64,000 bases of DNA, taken from assembly GCF_001435295.1 (NCBI RefSeq), contig NZ_CM003594.1, positions 1,240,001 to 1,304,000 on the forward strand, written 5' to 3'. Under the pieces are notes generated by a model. The model searched no databases and had not been told where the DNA came from. It saw nothing but the letters and a program-made list of their open reading frames with translations. The stretch comes from Psychrobacter sp. P11F6. GTDB lineage: Bacteria > Pseudomonadota > Gammaproteobacteria > Pseudomonadales > Moraxellaceae. A program made the position numbers and the translations under genes. Shown here piece by piece: positions 8,673 to 16,867 of this stretch (the stretch's first letter is position 1; every line of letters begins with the position of its first letter).

Positions 8673-9461
8673 ATGTTTACTGATAGCCATTGCCATCTTA
8701 ATCGCTTAGATTTAACCAAGTATGATGGTAAATTGTCTGGCGCGATTGACGCGATGAAAGCTGCCAATGTCACTCGGGCAATGGCGATTATGTGTGATTT
8801 TGCCGAATATGATGAGATTGCTCATATTGTCAGCACTTATGGTGATGAGGCGCTAAATCTTGGCATGAGCGTCGGTATTCATCCTTGTGAAGATATCAGT
8901 GTCTTGCAATCAGCGACGGTTGAGCGTTTGATCGAAACGGCTGATGCCGACCATGTATGGGCGATTGGGGAGACAGGATTAGATTATTACTGGTCAACGG
9001 AAAACAAAAAAGAGCAGCAAGCCAGTCTTGCTCGCCATATTCATGCCAGTCAAAGCCTGAAAAAGCCACTCGTCATTCATATGCGTGATGCCAAAGAAGA
9101 TACGATTGATATCTTAAAATCAGAAGGCGCTGAACACGGTATTATTCATTGTTTTACCGAAGATTGGGAGACGGCCAAACGTGCACTTGACTTAGGGTTT
9201 TATATCTCATTTTCGGGCATTGTTAGCTTTAAGAGTGCTCAAATGATTAAAGATGCAGCAAAAAACATGCCTAGAGATAGACTGCTTATCGAAACCGATA
9301 GCCCTTATTTAGCACCGGTGCCCAAGCGTGGTAGACCGAATGAGCCTGCCTACGTACCGTATGTCGCCAGTTGTCTGGCAGAGATGTATGGCTGTAGTAG
9401 CAATGATGTTGGGGCATTAACTGCAAAAAACTTTGAGAATTTACTGGCACAGTATCACTAA
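8673..9461 (+). CDS. TatD-family metal-dependent hydrolase/DNase
   Basis: TIM-barrel metal-dependent hydrolase of the TatD family, associated with 3'-5' exonuclease activity and DNA repair. The metal ligands are visible in order: TDSHCHL at the N-terminus, the Glu of AIGETGLDYY, the His of VIHMRDA, the His of IIHCFTEDW and the Asp of LIETDSPYLAPVPKRG. The start is set at the ATG at 8673, which puts FTDSHCHL immediately after Met as is usual in the family; an open frame continues to a TTG at 8580 but adds a 31-residue hydrophobic stretch not seen in the family. Length 262 is normal. Several paralogues (TatD, YcfH, YjjV) exist in gammaproteobacteria, and I cannot say which this is. Confidence 0.92.
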   Translation: MFTDSHCHLNRLDLTKYDGKLSGAIDAMKAANVTRAMAIMCDFAEYDEIAHIVSTYGDEALNLGMSVGIHPCEDISVLQSATVERLIETADADHVWAIGETGLDYYWSTENKKEQQASLARHIHASQSLKKPLVIHMRDAKEDTIDILKSEGAEHGIIHCFTEDWETAKRALDLGFYISFSGIVSFKSAQMIKDAAKNMPRDRLLIETDSPYLAPVPKRGRPNEPAYVPYVASCLAEMYGCSSNDVGALTAKNFENLLAQYH

Positions 9462-9547
9462 AATGGTTATGCTATGACCACTCAGTCATTTATGATACAG
9501 TCTTATTGCTTTACGTTATTTGTATTTATAATGTGGAGCGTAAGCCT

Positions 9548-9655
9548 ATGATTATCAATGACTATTTAGCAAACACAAGCATATCTCCTTTGGTGGTTTT
9601 CGAGCAGACTTTGTATGATGTTATACGCTTGTCGCCGATGCATTCATCCACATGA
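9548..9655 (+). CDS. Possible 35-residue small protein
   Basis: A short open frame beginning MIINDYLANTSIS between tatD and the TetR gene. GGAG at 9535-9538 is about nine bases before its ATG, the main reason to list it. It has no recognisable motif or membrane segment, and it could be chance or a leader peptide for the regulator gene that starts 39 bases later. Confidence 0.2.
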   Translation: MIINDYLANTSISPLVVFEQTLYDVIRLSPMHSST

Positions 9656-9694
9656 TGGTCATATGCTTAATCTTGTCAGGTTTTAGGAGAGATT

Positions 9695-10378
9695 ATGAGT
9701 CGTCAGCATCAGTTCAAGGCACGAGAAGAGAATATCTTAGCGATGGCAGAGCAATTGCTACTTGAGTCGGGCGATGGTGATATTACTTTAGACAGTTTGG
9801 CAGACCAGCTGGATCTGGCTAAAGGTACACTGTATAAGCATTTCTCCAGTAAAGATGAACTATATTTGCGTATTATTATCCGCTATGAAGAACAACTGTT
9901 TGAGATTAATCGTATTGATGATTGTCCATCAGCAGGCGTTGCTCGTATGATCTTTCAGCAGTTATTTAACCCACAAAAAGCTATGTTGCTCAATCAAATC
10001 GAAGAGCGTTTGGCGGCATCAGTGACGGGTCTCAATCGCTTGTTTGGTGAGCTATATGATATTCGCCGTCAGCGTATGAAACGCTTGATTGACATTATCA
10101 GCGCGTATTTACAAGAGCAGCACAGTAGTTTGAGCACGCGCGACTATTTGTCCTCGATTTGGGCGATGGGTCAGGGCGGTGCTGGACTATTAAATTCAAG
10201 CTTTTACCAGCGGTATTTGGGTCGCCGTGATACCCTACGTTATGCTTTCGTTCAGCAAATGCTTGAGTTGCCGAGCCATTATCCTGCGGCCGACGATGAG
10301 GTGATGGATGAAGATATGCAGGAGTTGGTCGAGCAAATCGATACTGAGTCAGAAGAGCACCGTAATACCAGTTATTAA
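9695..10378 (+). CDS. TetR/AcrR-family transcriptional regulator
   Basis: One-component DNA-binding repressor. The N-terminal helix-turn-helix is clear at about residues 28-50: ITLDSLADQLDLAKGTLYKHFSSKDELY. The remaining 170 residues are helical, as in the TetR ligand-binding domain, and no ligand can be inferred. AGGAGAG gives a strong ribosome binding site. It lies about 175 bases before gspH in the same direction and could be transcribed with, or act on, the pseudopilin operon; the sequence does not decide this. The acidic tail (DEVMDEDMQELVEQIDTE) is typical of Moraxellaceae members. Confidence 0.9.
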   Translation: MSRQHQFKAREENILAMAEQLLLESGDGDITLDSLADQLDLAKGTLYKHFSSKDELYLRIIIRYEEQLFEINRIDDCPSAGVARMIFQQLFNPQKAMLLNQIEERLAASVTGLNRLFGELYDIRRQRMKRLIDIISAYLQEQHSSLSTRDYLSSIWAMGQGGAGLLNSSFYQRYLGRRDTLRYAFVQQMLELPSHYPAADDEVMDEDMQELVEQIDTESEEHRNTSY

Positions 10379-10553
10379 TATCTTTGTTTAACTTATGGTC
10401 TTTTAACCCAATTTTTTTAAATTCGTGTTGCTATATTCGTTATCGCAGCACGGTGCATCCATGCTAAAAATGGATACATGCTTACCAGCTTTAGCGCCCA
10501 ATCATAGTTTTATTCTTCATACCACAACCTGCTCATAGGTTTATAGGTGCAAT

Positions 10554-11381
10554 ATGCCGGTCACTGCCAAGATTCCGTCCAGCTCAGCGGTCACTTGCTA
10601 TTCACACTTAAGTCATCAATATTTGCAATATAAAAACACGGATAGATATCGCTTACCTCTGGTTTATCAGCATAAATCCCTCCCAGTACAAAACACTCAC
10701 GTTTCCCCTCATAAATCCTCAAGCCTTGCTCAGGCACAGCAAGGCTTTACCCTTGTCGAAATTGTAGTGGTGGTCGTTATTCTGTCTATCTTTGCTGGCA
10801 TGATGAGCTTGTCGGTGGGTAGTAGTGAATCGCGTAAAAACCGTGCTTTTTATGAGCATTTAACGGATTCACTGAGCTATGTACGGTTGTTGTCTGCTGA
10901 GCGTATGCAGCCGATGGGTTTGAGCCTGCAAGCAGATAAACAAGGTCAAGTAGCTCCTGTGATTGTTACTTTATCAAATCCTTATATTGCCTATCAAACC
11001 AATGATACCCCGTCAAATAGCATGGACAGCACGCCTAAAAATTCGATGGAATTGTCTGCTGATCTGACAAGTATGTCGGGGACGATGGGAAAGCAACAGC
11101 TAGTGCCTAGCTGGGAGATTGAGCCAGAAGTCAGTTTGCCGGAGTTACCTGCTGGGGTTAGTTTGAGGGTGCAAAGCTTGGAGGCTGGCAATCTATCAAT
11201 GCCTGAACAGGGGCAAACATTGCAGCCTTGGTTTGCCGATCAAGCAGTCCCACAGATATTATGGTTTGGTACAGGGCAAGCAACGCCTGTCACCATTGAG
11301 GTGCTGCACAATTCGCGTCTGGTGGGCGAAGTCATTACCATTATGCCTGATGGTAGTATGACGATCGGACAAGGGCTGTAG
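10554..11381 (+). CDS. gspH: Type II secretion minor pseudopilin GspH
   Basis: Minor pseudopilin of the type II secretion pseudopilus. The prepilin peptidase site is QQG-FTLVEIVVVVVILS: cleavage after the Gly, with the essential Glu at +5 and a hydrophobic N-terminal helix. The order gspH-I-J-K downstream fixes its identity. Two points are unusual. The leader before the cleavage site is about 64 residues, far longer than the usual 6-20, and no better in-frame start is seen between. The body has a low-complexity Asn/Ser/Met stretch at about residues 148-180. The start ATG at 10554 follows AGGTG closely. The gap to gspI is only three bases. Confidence 0.85.
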   Translation: MPVTAKIPSSSAVTCYSHLSHQYLQYKNTDRYRLPLVYQHKSLPVQNTHVSPHKSSSLAQAQQGFTLVEIVVVVVILSIFAGMMSLSVGSSESRKNRAFYEHLTDSLSYVRLLSAERMQPMGLSLQADKQGQVAPVIVTLSNPYIAYQTNDTPSNSMDSTPKNSMELSADLTSMSGTMGKQQLVPSWEIEPEVSLPELPAGVSLRVQSLEAGNLSMPEQGQTLQPWFADQAVPQILWFGTGQATPVTIEVLHNSRLVGEVITIMPDGSMTIGQGL

Positions 11382-11384
11382 CTG

Positions 11385-11879
11385 ATGATAGATAAGGATG
11401 GCATTCTATCTGCTGATATAAACAAAAAGCCAATGCTATCAAAGCATGAAAGCGGCTTTACTCTGATTGAGGTAATGGTGGCGTTAGCGATTTTAGCGGT
11501 TGTTGCTGTGGCTGCTAGCCGTGCCAGTAGTGCCTATCTCAGCTCAGTGGATGTCTTACGCACACGTACATTGGCACATTTTGTCGCACAGAATGCGGCC
11601 GCTGATTTGCGTATTCAAGAGACTTGGCTGACGGCCAATCGCACACAAACAATCAATGCTCAAGGGCGTGATTGGCAAGTAGTGATGACGGTCAGTGATG
11701 CCATTACGCCTGCTTTAAAAGAGGTGAATATCGCTGTCGCACCCATTATAGATGGACAGACGCGCACCGCCGTGACTGATATCAACGTAATATTGAGCAA
11801 TGCGGAGCAAGACATTGGTAGTTTGGACTTAAGCAGTTTGGGCGCTGATATTGCAGGGCAGTCTGGAGGCAATCCGTGA
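11385..11879 (+). CDS. gspI: Type II secretion minor pseudopilin GspI
   Basis: Minor pseudopilin that forms the pseudopilus tip with GspJ and GspK. The prepilin motif ESG-FTLIEVMVALAIL is present, with cleavage after Gly and Glu at +5. The leader is about 24 residues; the ATG at 11385 has AGGG nine bases upstream, while a later ATG (11433) has no ribosome binding site. Length 164 is close to the family size. Its stop overlaps the gspJ start by four bases (GTGA), showing translational coupling. Confidence 0.9.
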   Translation: MIDKDGILSADINKKPMLSKHESGFTLIEVMVALAILAVVAVAASRASSAYLSSVDVLRTRTLAHFVAQNAAADLRIQETWLTANRTQTINAQGRDWQVVMTVSDAITPALKEVNIAVAPIIDGQTRTAVTDINVILSNAEQDIGSLDLSSLGADIAGQSGGNP

Positions 11880-12730
11880 AGTCGCAGCGTGGATTTACGC
11901 TACTTGAATTGATGGTTGCCATGGCAATATTTGCGATGTTGGCAGTGGCTGGCTGGCAGGTGTTTGATAGCGTCAACCGTGCTCGCGAACGTGCACAATT
12001 TCATGCTGATAACTTAGCTGTTTTGCAATATGCTTATTTGCAACTACAGCAAGACATGGGGCAAATTATCCCTTATCAAATACCAAGTACTCAAAATAAC
12101 AGTGTGACAAATAACAGTACAAATGCCAGTGATAGCACAAACAATAGCGCCCAAGCCAATGAAACAGTGCCTGAGCCTTTTATGAGCTTGGATGGTGAGC
12201 ATGTCAGCTTTGTTCGTTTTGCCGACCCTGATCCACGGTATCAAAGTAGCATGAGTGTCCAACATATCGAATACATTTTTGCCGATGAGCGTTTAATCCG
12301 CCGTCAATATACTAGCATCGATGGTGGGCGCGATAGCATCAGCCTAGACAGTGTATTACTCGAAGGCGTCACCGCAGGGCGTTGGCAAGCATATTTACCT
12401 GAACTAAGCACCAAATTTCCCAATAAAGACAGCAGTAATAACGGCAATAGCAGTACAAATACAACCTCTGGGCAGACGGCCAATGCCGTAAGCGCCAAGC
12501 CAGCAGTGGTTTTATTGCCCAAAGGCATTGCTGTCAATTTTACTTATCAGGATATGCCCATCACTTGGCAGTGGGCGCCTGCTCCCCAACCAATACCAAT
12601 TAACAATACCAACAAAAGCAATAACAATGCTGCTAATAATGGCAATGGTAGCAATAACGATAGTAGTGATAAGACTAATAATGACGACCCGAATAACAAT
12701 GTAAATAACAATGCAGGAAGTAATATTTAA
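11876..12730 (+). CDS. gspJ: Type II secretion minor pseudopilin GspJ
   Basis: Tip pseudopilin GspJ. Starts at GTG 11876 behind GGAGG and overlaps gspI by four bases. A short leader, MKSQRG, precedes FTLLELMVAMAIFAML. The central FADPDPRYQSS and IEYIFADERLIRRQY blocks fit the GspJ fold. The gene carries three Asn/Ser-rich low-complexity insertions: about 12088-12165, 12418-12485 and a C-terminal tail from about 12597 to the stop that is almost half Asn. These make it 284 residues, against about 200 in other gammaproteobacteria. The tail is AAT/AAC-rich and may vary between strains. Confidence 0.9.
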   Translation: MKSQRGFTLLELMVAMAIFAMLAVAGWQVFDSVNRARERAQFHADNLAVLQYAYLQLQQDMGQIIPYQIPSTQNNSVTNNSTNASDSTNNSAQANETVPEPFMSLDGEHVSFVRFADPDPRYQSSMSVQHIEYIFADERLIRRQYTSIDGGRDSISLDSVLLEGVTAGRWQAYLPELSTKFPNKDSSNNGNSSTNTTSGQTANAVSAKPAVVLLPKGIAVNFTYQDMPITWQWAPAPQPIPINNTNKSNNNAANNGNGSNNDSSDKTNNDDPNNNVNNNAGSNI

Positions 12731-12769
12731 AATGTACCACTGGGTCAATAATAAAGGCGGCTTAAGTCA

Positions 12770-13837
12770 ATGACAGCAAACTCTCAGCGCGGAGTAGCGC
12801 TGCTCACTATCTTACTATTGGTGGTCAGTATTACCGTGGTGGCGGGGGCGATGCTTGCCAGTCAAAAGATTGCTATTAGGCGTAGCGGCTTATTGTTTGA
12901 TCAAAATCAGCTGTCACAAGATATCAATGCTGGTCAGCAATTGGCCATCACGATGATTCGTGCTGACGATAAGCTGAATGACACAGATAGCGAGCAAGAC
13001 ATTTGGGCGCAGCCATTACCGCCTTATCTTTTAGCCAATCATAGCATCAGTATTGAAGTGCGCGATGAAGCCAGTCGTTTTAATATTAATAACTTATATC
13101 AGAATGGCGCGGTTGATAGCGCCGCCTTAGCCATATTTCAAAGATTGTTGATACAATTAAATCTGGAACCTGATATTGCTATTGCTGTTCTTGATTATCA
13201 AGATACGGATAGCAACGTTTACCAAGACGGTGGTGATGAGAGTGTGGTTTATGCTCAGCAATCAAGTGGCTCAGCGAGTAAGACTTTGCCCAATCAAGCA
13301 TTGGTCAGTGTCGATCAATTGCAAGAGATTCCAGGGGTAAATGCTGAAGTACTAGCGGCACTACGTCCTTATATTACGGCGGTTCCTTATTATGTGCCTA
13401 TTAATGTCAATACTGCCAGTCCAGTTTTGCTGGCTGCACTGATAGATGGCGCAACCAGCCAACAGATGCAGGGATTGGTCGATATGCGGGCAAAGCAGGC
13501 GTTAGCCTCTATCGATGATGTATGGAAATTGCCGATGTTGAGCGTTTTAAATGATGATCAGCGAAAGGCGTTAAAACCAATGCTTGCAGTCGATAGCCAA
13601 GCCTTTATGGCGCTTATTACCGCAACGGATAGTGCAAGCCTTGGTCAACAAAGACAAAGGTTTGCAACCGTATTGATTAGTAAAATTGCGACTGACGCTA
13701 GCGCGGCAGTAGGGAATAATGCGAATAACAGCACGTCTAACAATAATAATGGCAATAATGAGAATGGCAATAATAAACAAGCCAAAGAAATTAAAGTGGT
13801 GACACAGCGTTTATGGGCATTTAGACCCAGTTTCTAA
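12770..13837 (+). CDS. gspK: Type II secretion minor pseudopilin GspK
   Basis: Large pseudopilin that caps the pseudopilus tip. The leader NSQRG is followed by the hydrophobic helix VALLTILLLVVSITVVAGAML. As known for GspK, the residue at +5 is not Glu, which bypasses the normal assembly requirement. The alpha domain with two helix-hairpin-helix-like stretches (SVDQLQEIPGVNAEVLAAL and PINVNTASPVLLAAL) is clear. AAGGCGG lies before the start. Near the C-terminus, about 13720-13785, is another Asn-rich tract. Length 355 is near the norm. Last gene of the operon; a convergent FabR-like regulator follows. Confidence 0.92.
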   Translation: MTANSQRGVALLTILLLVVSITVVAGAMLASQKIAIRRSGLLFDQNQLSQDINAGQQLAITMIRADDKLNDTDSEQDIWAQPLPPYLLANHSISIEVRDEASRFNINNLYQNGAVDSAALAIFQRLLIQLNLEPDIAIAVLDYQDTDSNVYQDGGDESVVYAQQSSGSASKTLPNQALVSVDQLQEIPGVNAEVLAALRPYITAVPYYVPINVNTASPVLLAALIDGATSQQMQGLVDMRAKQALASIDDVWKLPMLSVLNDDQRKALKPMLAVDSQAFMALITATDSASLGQQRQRFATVLISKIATDASAAVGNNANNSTSNNNNGNNENGNNKQAKEIKVVTQRLWAFRPSF

Positions 13838-13894
13838 CGTTGAGCCACCTAAAAAGAGTCTTGCTCAATGCCGAGGTAGAATATTTGACGTCAC

Positions 13895-14575
13895 CTAATC
13901 TCCTAAGTGCGTCTCTTCCGTAGATTTCCAGTTATAAGCCCCATAAAACAGCATCTGTGCTTGGCGAGTGCAATTATGGAGCATCAGCTGTTTATTTTCT
14001 TCAATCTCATTCAGATCGATTTCATCATCATGGTCTTCAGTATAAGTCAGCTCCAACCAATCGATAATCCAAGAAAAGAACATATTTACCCCAGCTTCAG
14101 CCAGTAGGCGACGGTCATAGGCATTGATATGAGTAAAAGCAGGCTGTAGCGCTAAATCATCAGCCAAGCTTTGAGCATGTTTTTTGACAAGTTCATTAAT
14201 GGCTTTGCGTACAGCTTCTGAGCCACCGTAGCGCTCACTGACTAAAAATTGCCAGTAATAAGGCTGATCACTGACCATATACAAGAACAGCTGAATGCTC
14301 TTAGCAATTTGGCGATCAAAGCTACGCTTGCGCCCAATCTGTAAGCTATCGCTTAGGATCGCCAGCGTACCGCCTAGCTCTTCTACCACCAATGCTCGAC
14401 CAAGCGATTCCATGTCATCAAAATGCCGATAAAATGCGGTCGGCACCACGCCAACCTCACGCGTTACTTGCCGGAGGCTGATTGAGCTAAAAGACTGCCC
14501 TGTCATACATAAATCAAGCACGGCATTAAAAAAGGCGTGCCGAGTTTGAAGTTTCTTTTGTTCGCGACTGCTCAT
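13895..14575 (-). CDS. FabR-like TetR-family regulator
   Basis: TetR-family repressor resembling FabR/DesT, which adjust unsaturated fatty acid synthesis in response to acyl chains. The helix-turn-helix region SLRQVTREVGVVPTAFYRHFDDMESLG matches the FabR class closely (E. coli FabR has [22 protein letters not shown]). The C-terminal domain has YWQFLVSERYGGSEAVRKAI, parallel to the FabR FRLLLRERSGTSAAFRAAV block. Length 226 fits. No desaturase or fab gene is adjacent, so the target is off-window. It is downstream of dgt on the same strand with a gap of about 105 bases. Confidence 0.85.
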   Translation of the reverse strand: MSSREQKKLQTRHAFFNAVLDLCMTGQSFSSISLRQVTREVGVVPTAFYRHFDDMESLGRALVVEELGGTLAILSDSLQIGRKRSFDRQIAKSIQLFLYMVSDQPYYWQFLVSERYGGSEAVRKAINELVKKHAQSLADDLALQPAFTHINAYDRRLLAEAGVNMFFSWIIDWLELTYTEDHDDEIDLNEIEENKQLMLHNCTRQAQMLFYGAYNWKSTEETHLGD

Positions 14576-14679
14576 AATATTTCAAAATTGTCCAATAAGG
14601 GTTTATCATACTCATTTCAGCGTAAAAATACGACTGAAATACGCAACTTGTATTAATTTACTAGACCGGCACGGGTCTT

Positions 14680-16182
14680 TTAAACCATCGTACCCCAATG
14701 GCCTTGTAACTCTTGTGCCAATCGATACGCCTCATGATCATTCATCCCAGTGATAAAGTCCAATATATTTAAGATATTGTGATAGACATTATCTGATAAT
14801 ACCCGCCGATGCTCATCGAGATGTGGCTGTAACAACATTAGTAGGCGCTGCTGCTCAAAGGACATGGATTGAGGATCAGATGTTGCTCTACTACCTGTCC
14901 AAGCCAATGGCATAAAAGCATCTAATAAACGATGCAAGCATTGATTGGCCATTAGCTCCATTCGGACTTTGCTTGGGTGATTGAATATTTTCTCACGTGC
15001 CAACTGTTTGGCTTGGTTGATGCCACTTTGCACACTGATATCACAGTGGTCAAATAAACTGCCTTGCAGTGTACCAGCCAGCAATGCATCACTGTTGGCG
15101 ACGAAAGCATCGGTCACCGTGTTTACCAAACGCATCATGGCACGGGCTCGCAATGAGGCTAAGCTCTGCCTCACAGACATGTGTACGGGCAGATTGATAC
15201 TGCTAGGGCGCTCACCAATCAGCTCATAAAATATGGCGGCAACCTCACTATAGGTCAGCATATTGAGATTGATACCATCTTCTAAATCGATCAAGGCATA
15301 GCAAATATCGTCTGCTGCTTCTAGTAAATAAGCCAGCGGATGACGCGCAAAACCGTCGTGCTGTGTTGAACGTGGTAAATGCAAACAGGCTGCCAACTCT
15401 TCTAATTGTGCTGACTCACTATAAAAGCAGCCAAATTTTTGTACATTTTGATGGTGGTGTTTATCATTGACATCGTTGCTGTGAGAGGCAAGCCACGGAT
15501 ACTTCATAAAAGCGCCTAGCGTTGCACAAGTGAGACGCATACCACCTTTATCAGGATGGTGCTCATTACGCGCCAACAGTCGAAACCCTTGTGCATTACC
15601 TTCGTAGGCCAGCAAGTCCAAGCGCTCGTTGCTACTTAAATTTTGTAATATCGCTTGAGGGTCAGGTTGCCTAAACCAATCTCGAATGGCATACTCTCCC
15701 GCATGACCAAAAGGCGGGTTGCCAATATCGTGAGCGAGGCACGCTGCTTGTACAATGACACCGACATCGGCTGGCGATACGCCTGCTGGTAGACCGCTGG
15801 CCAATTTATCATGGAGCTTTTCTGCTGCCATCATTGCTAAAGAGCGTCCAATAGAGGAGACCTCAAGCGAATGAGTCAGACGCGTATGGATACCGAGCTG
15901 ATTGGTTAATGGATGGACTTGGGTTTTTTGATTCAACTGCCGAAAGGAGTGCGAAAATACCAGTCTGTCGTAGTCTTTGTGAAACTGAGAGCGAGTACTT
16001 GTATTGGCGTTAAACTTTTTGGCAGCACCAAGACGTTGTGAGTTGAGGAGATGAGACCATTGTGTGGTAGGGGACGGCAAAGAGGTTGGTGTACTTAGCA
16101 TATTGAAACATCCGAAACCAAGGGAGCCTCTAGCATAGCAAAATAGCGCCCTTGGTACAGATATATAGTCAGAGAACGACAT
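14680..16182 (-). CDS. dgt: Deoxyguanosinetriphosphate triphosphohydrolase-like protein
   Basis: HD-domain dNTP triphosphohydrolase that converts dNTP to deoxynucleoside plus triphosphate. The metal ligands are seen: the His of TRLTHSLEVSSIGR, the HD pair of CLAHDIGNPPFGHAGE and the downstream Asp in AADDICYALIDLEDG. Other family blocks are DRLVFSHSFRQLNQKTQV and the start of the GNAQGFRLLAR region. Two starts are possible. The ATG at 16182 overlaps the stop of the preceding lipoprotein gene as TAATG, suggesting coupling, but adds 27 residues not typical of the family. The ATG at 16101 gives MLSTPTSLPSP and a 473-residue protein. Neither has a strong ribosome binding site. Either way no terminator separates it from the upstream gene. 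Confidence 0.92.
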   Translation of the reverse strand: MSFSDYISVPRALFCYARGSLGFGCFNMLSTPTSLPSPTTQWSHLLNSQRLGAAKKFNANTSTRSQFHKDYDRLVFSHSFRQLNQKTQVHPLTNQLGIHTRLTHSLEVSSIGRSLAMMAAEKLHDKLASGLPAGVSPADVGVIVQAACLAHDIGNPPFGHAGEYAIRDWFRQPDPQAILQNLSSNERLDLLAYEGNAQGFRLLARNEHHPDKGGMRLTCATLGAFMKYPWLASHSNDVNDKHHHQNVQKFGCFYSESAQLEELAACLHLPRSTQHDGFARHPLAYLLEAADDICYALIDLEDGINLNMLTYSEVAAIFYELIGERPSSINLPVHMSVRQSLASLRARAMMRLVNTVTDAFVANSDALLAGTLQGSLFDHCDISVQSGINQAKQLAREKIFNHPSKVRMELMANQCLHRLLDAFMPLAWTGSRATSDPQSMSFEQQRLLMLLQPHLDEHRRVLSDNVYHNILNILDFITGMNDHEAYRLAQELQGHWGTMV

Positions 16183-16739
16183 TAAGATTTCTGGCAGTTA
16201 AAAAGCACTTCTTCCTTTTCGATAGCCACATTGCTGTCCAATGTTTTATTGAGCAATGTTGCTTTGTCACCATTTACTTGCCATATGATGCCATGGGTAT
16301 CATCTAGGCCGATATCACTGGTATAGATGGTTTTTTCAGTACTGGCGTCGCTATCAGAGGTAGCGGTCAAATCGTATTCGATACCATCGATGAGTAGGTA
16401 CACTGTCTGCAATGGAGCATCATCATGGTAAGACACGCCTATAGTAGCAGTAGGCTCACAAGAGAATGGTGTGCTGTTGCTGGCATGTTCTGCATGATCG
16501 TGTCCTGCATGCGCGCTTTCCTCGTGGCTATGACTTTCATGATTGTGTCCTTCATGACCTTGTTCCATAGCATCGTGCTCTTCATGAGCATGTTCAGCGT
16601 GATCGTCTACGGGTGTTACTTCTTCGGATACTACCGTATCACTTTCTGCATTAGGCTGACAGCCCAATAGAGAGCCTGTCATGATACTTCCTACAAGCGC
16701 AACACTGGCAAATCTAGAAAAAGAGAAATAGTCAGTCAT
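16182..16739 (-). CDS. Histidine-rich lipoprotein, probably zinc-binding and Zur-controlled
   Basis: A 185-residue exported protein. The N-terminus MTDYFSFSRFASVALVG ends in a lipobox, GSLLGC, so Cys would be lipidated and the protein anchored in a membrane. Residues about 45-95 are extremely His/Glu-rich (many HDHAEH and HEGHNHE-like runs), as in periplasmic zinc scavengers and the His loops of ZnuA. The C-terminal part has two Cys (FSCEPTATIGVSYHDD, LFNCQKS) that could form a disulphide, and it resembles no family I can name. The ATG at 16739 with GAGGA upstream is chosen; an open frame runs further upstream through the operator, which is not credible. A Zur-type palindrome lies 33-47 bases before the start. 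The stop overlaps a dgt start. Zinc binding is inference from composition and operator. Confidence 0.8.
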   Translation of the reverse strand: MTDYFSFSRFASVALVGSIMTGSLLGCQPNAESDTVVSEEVTPVDDHAEHAHEEHDAMEQGHEGHNHESHSHEESAHAGHDHAEHASNSTPFSCEPTATIGVSYHDDAPLQTVYLLIDGIEYDLTATSDSDASTEKTIYTSDIGLDDTHGIIWQVNGDKATLLNKTLDSNVAIEKEEVLFNCQKS

Positions 16740-16771
16740 AGTATAAGTCCTCAAATAGTAAAATAAAGATA

Positions 16772-16786
16772 TGTTATAATATAACA
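16772..16786. promoter_or_regulatory. Zur-type operator
   Basis: TGTTATA-A-TATAACA is a perfect 15-base palindrome and matches the core GTTATANTATAAC of the known gammaproteobacterial Zur box. It is placed 33-47 bases before the start codon of the His-rich lipoprotein, where Zur with zinc would block transcription and relieve it under zinc shortage. Confidence 0.8.
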
Positions 16787-16795
16787 ACAAACAGA

Positions 16796-16833
16796 CAAAA
16801 TAAAGCCGATGCTGGAAAATATCCAACATCGGC
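16796..16833 (-). terminator. Rho-independent terminator of ychF
   Basis: On the minus strand GCCGATGTTGGA and TCCAGCATCGGC pair (one G:U) around a short loop, followed by a T-rich stretch. It lies 35 bases after the ychF stop and just before the Zur operator, insulating the lipoprotein unit from ychF. Confidence 0.88.
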
Positions 16834-16867
16834 TCATAAATTACGGTTTGTGCTTACCGTATTAAGG

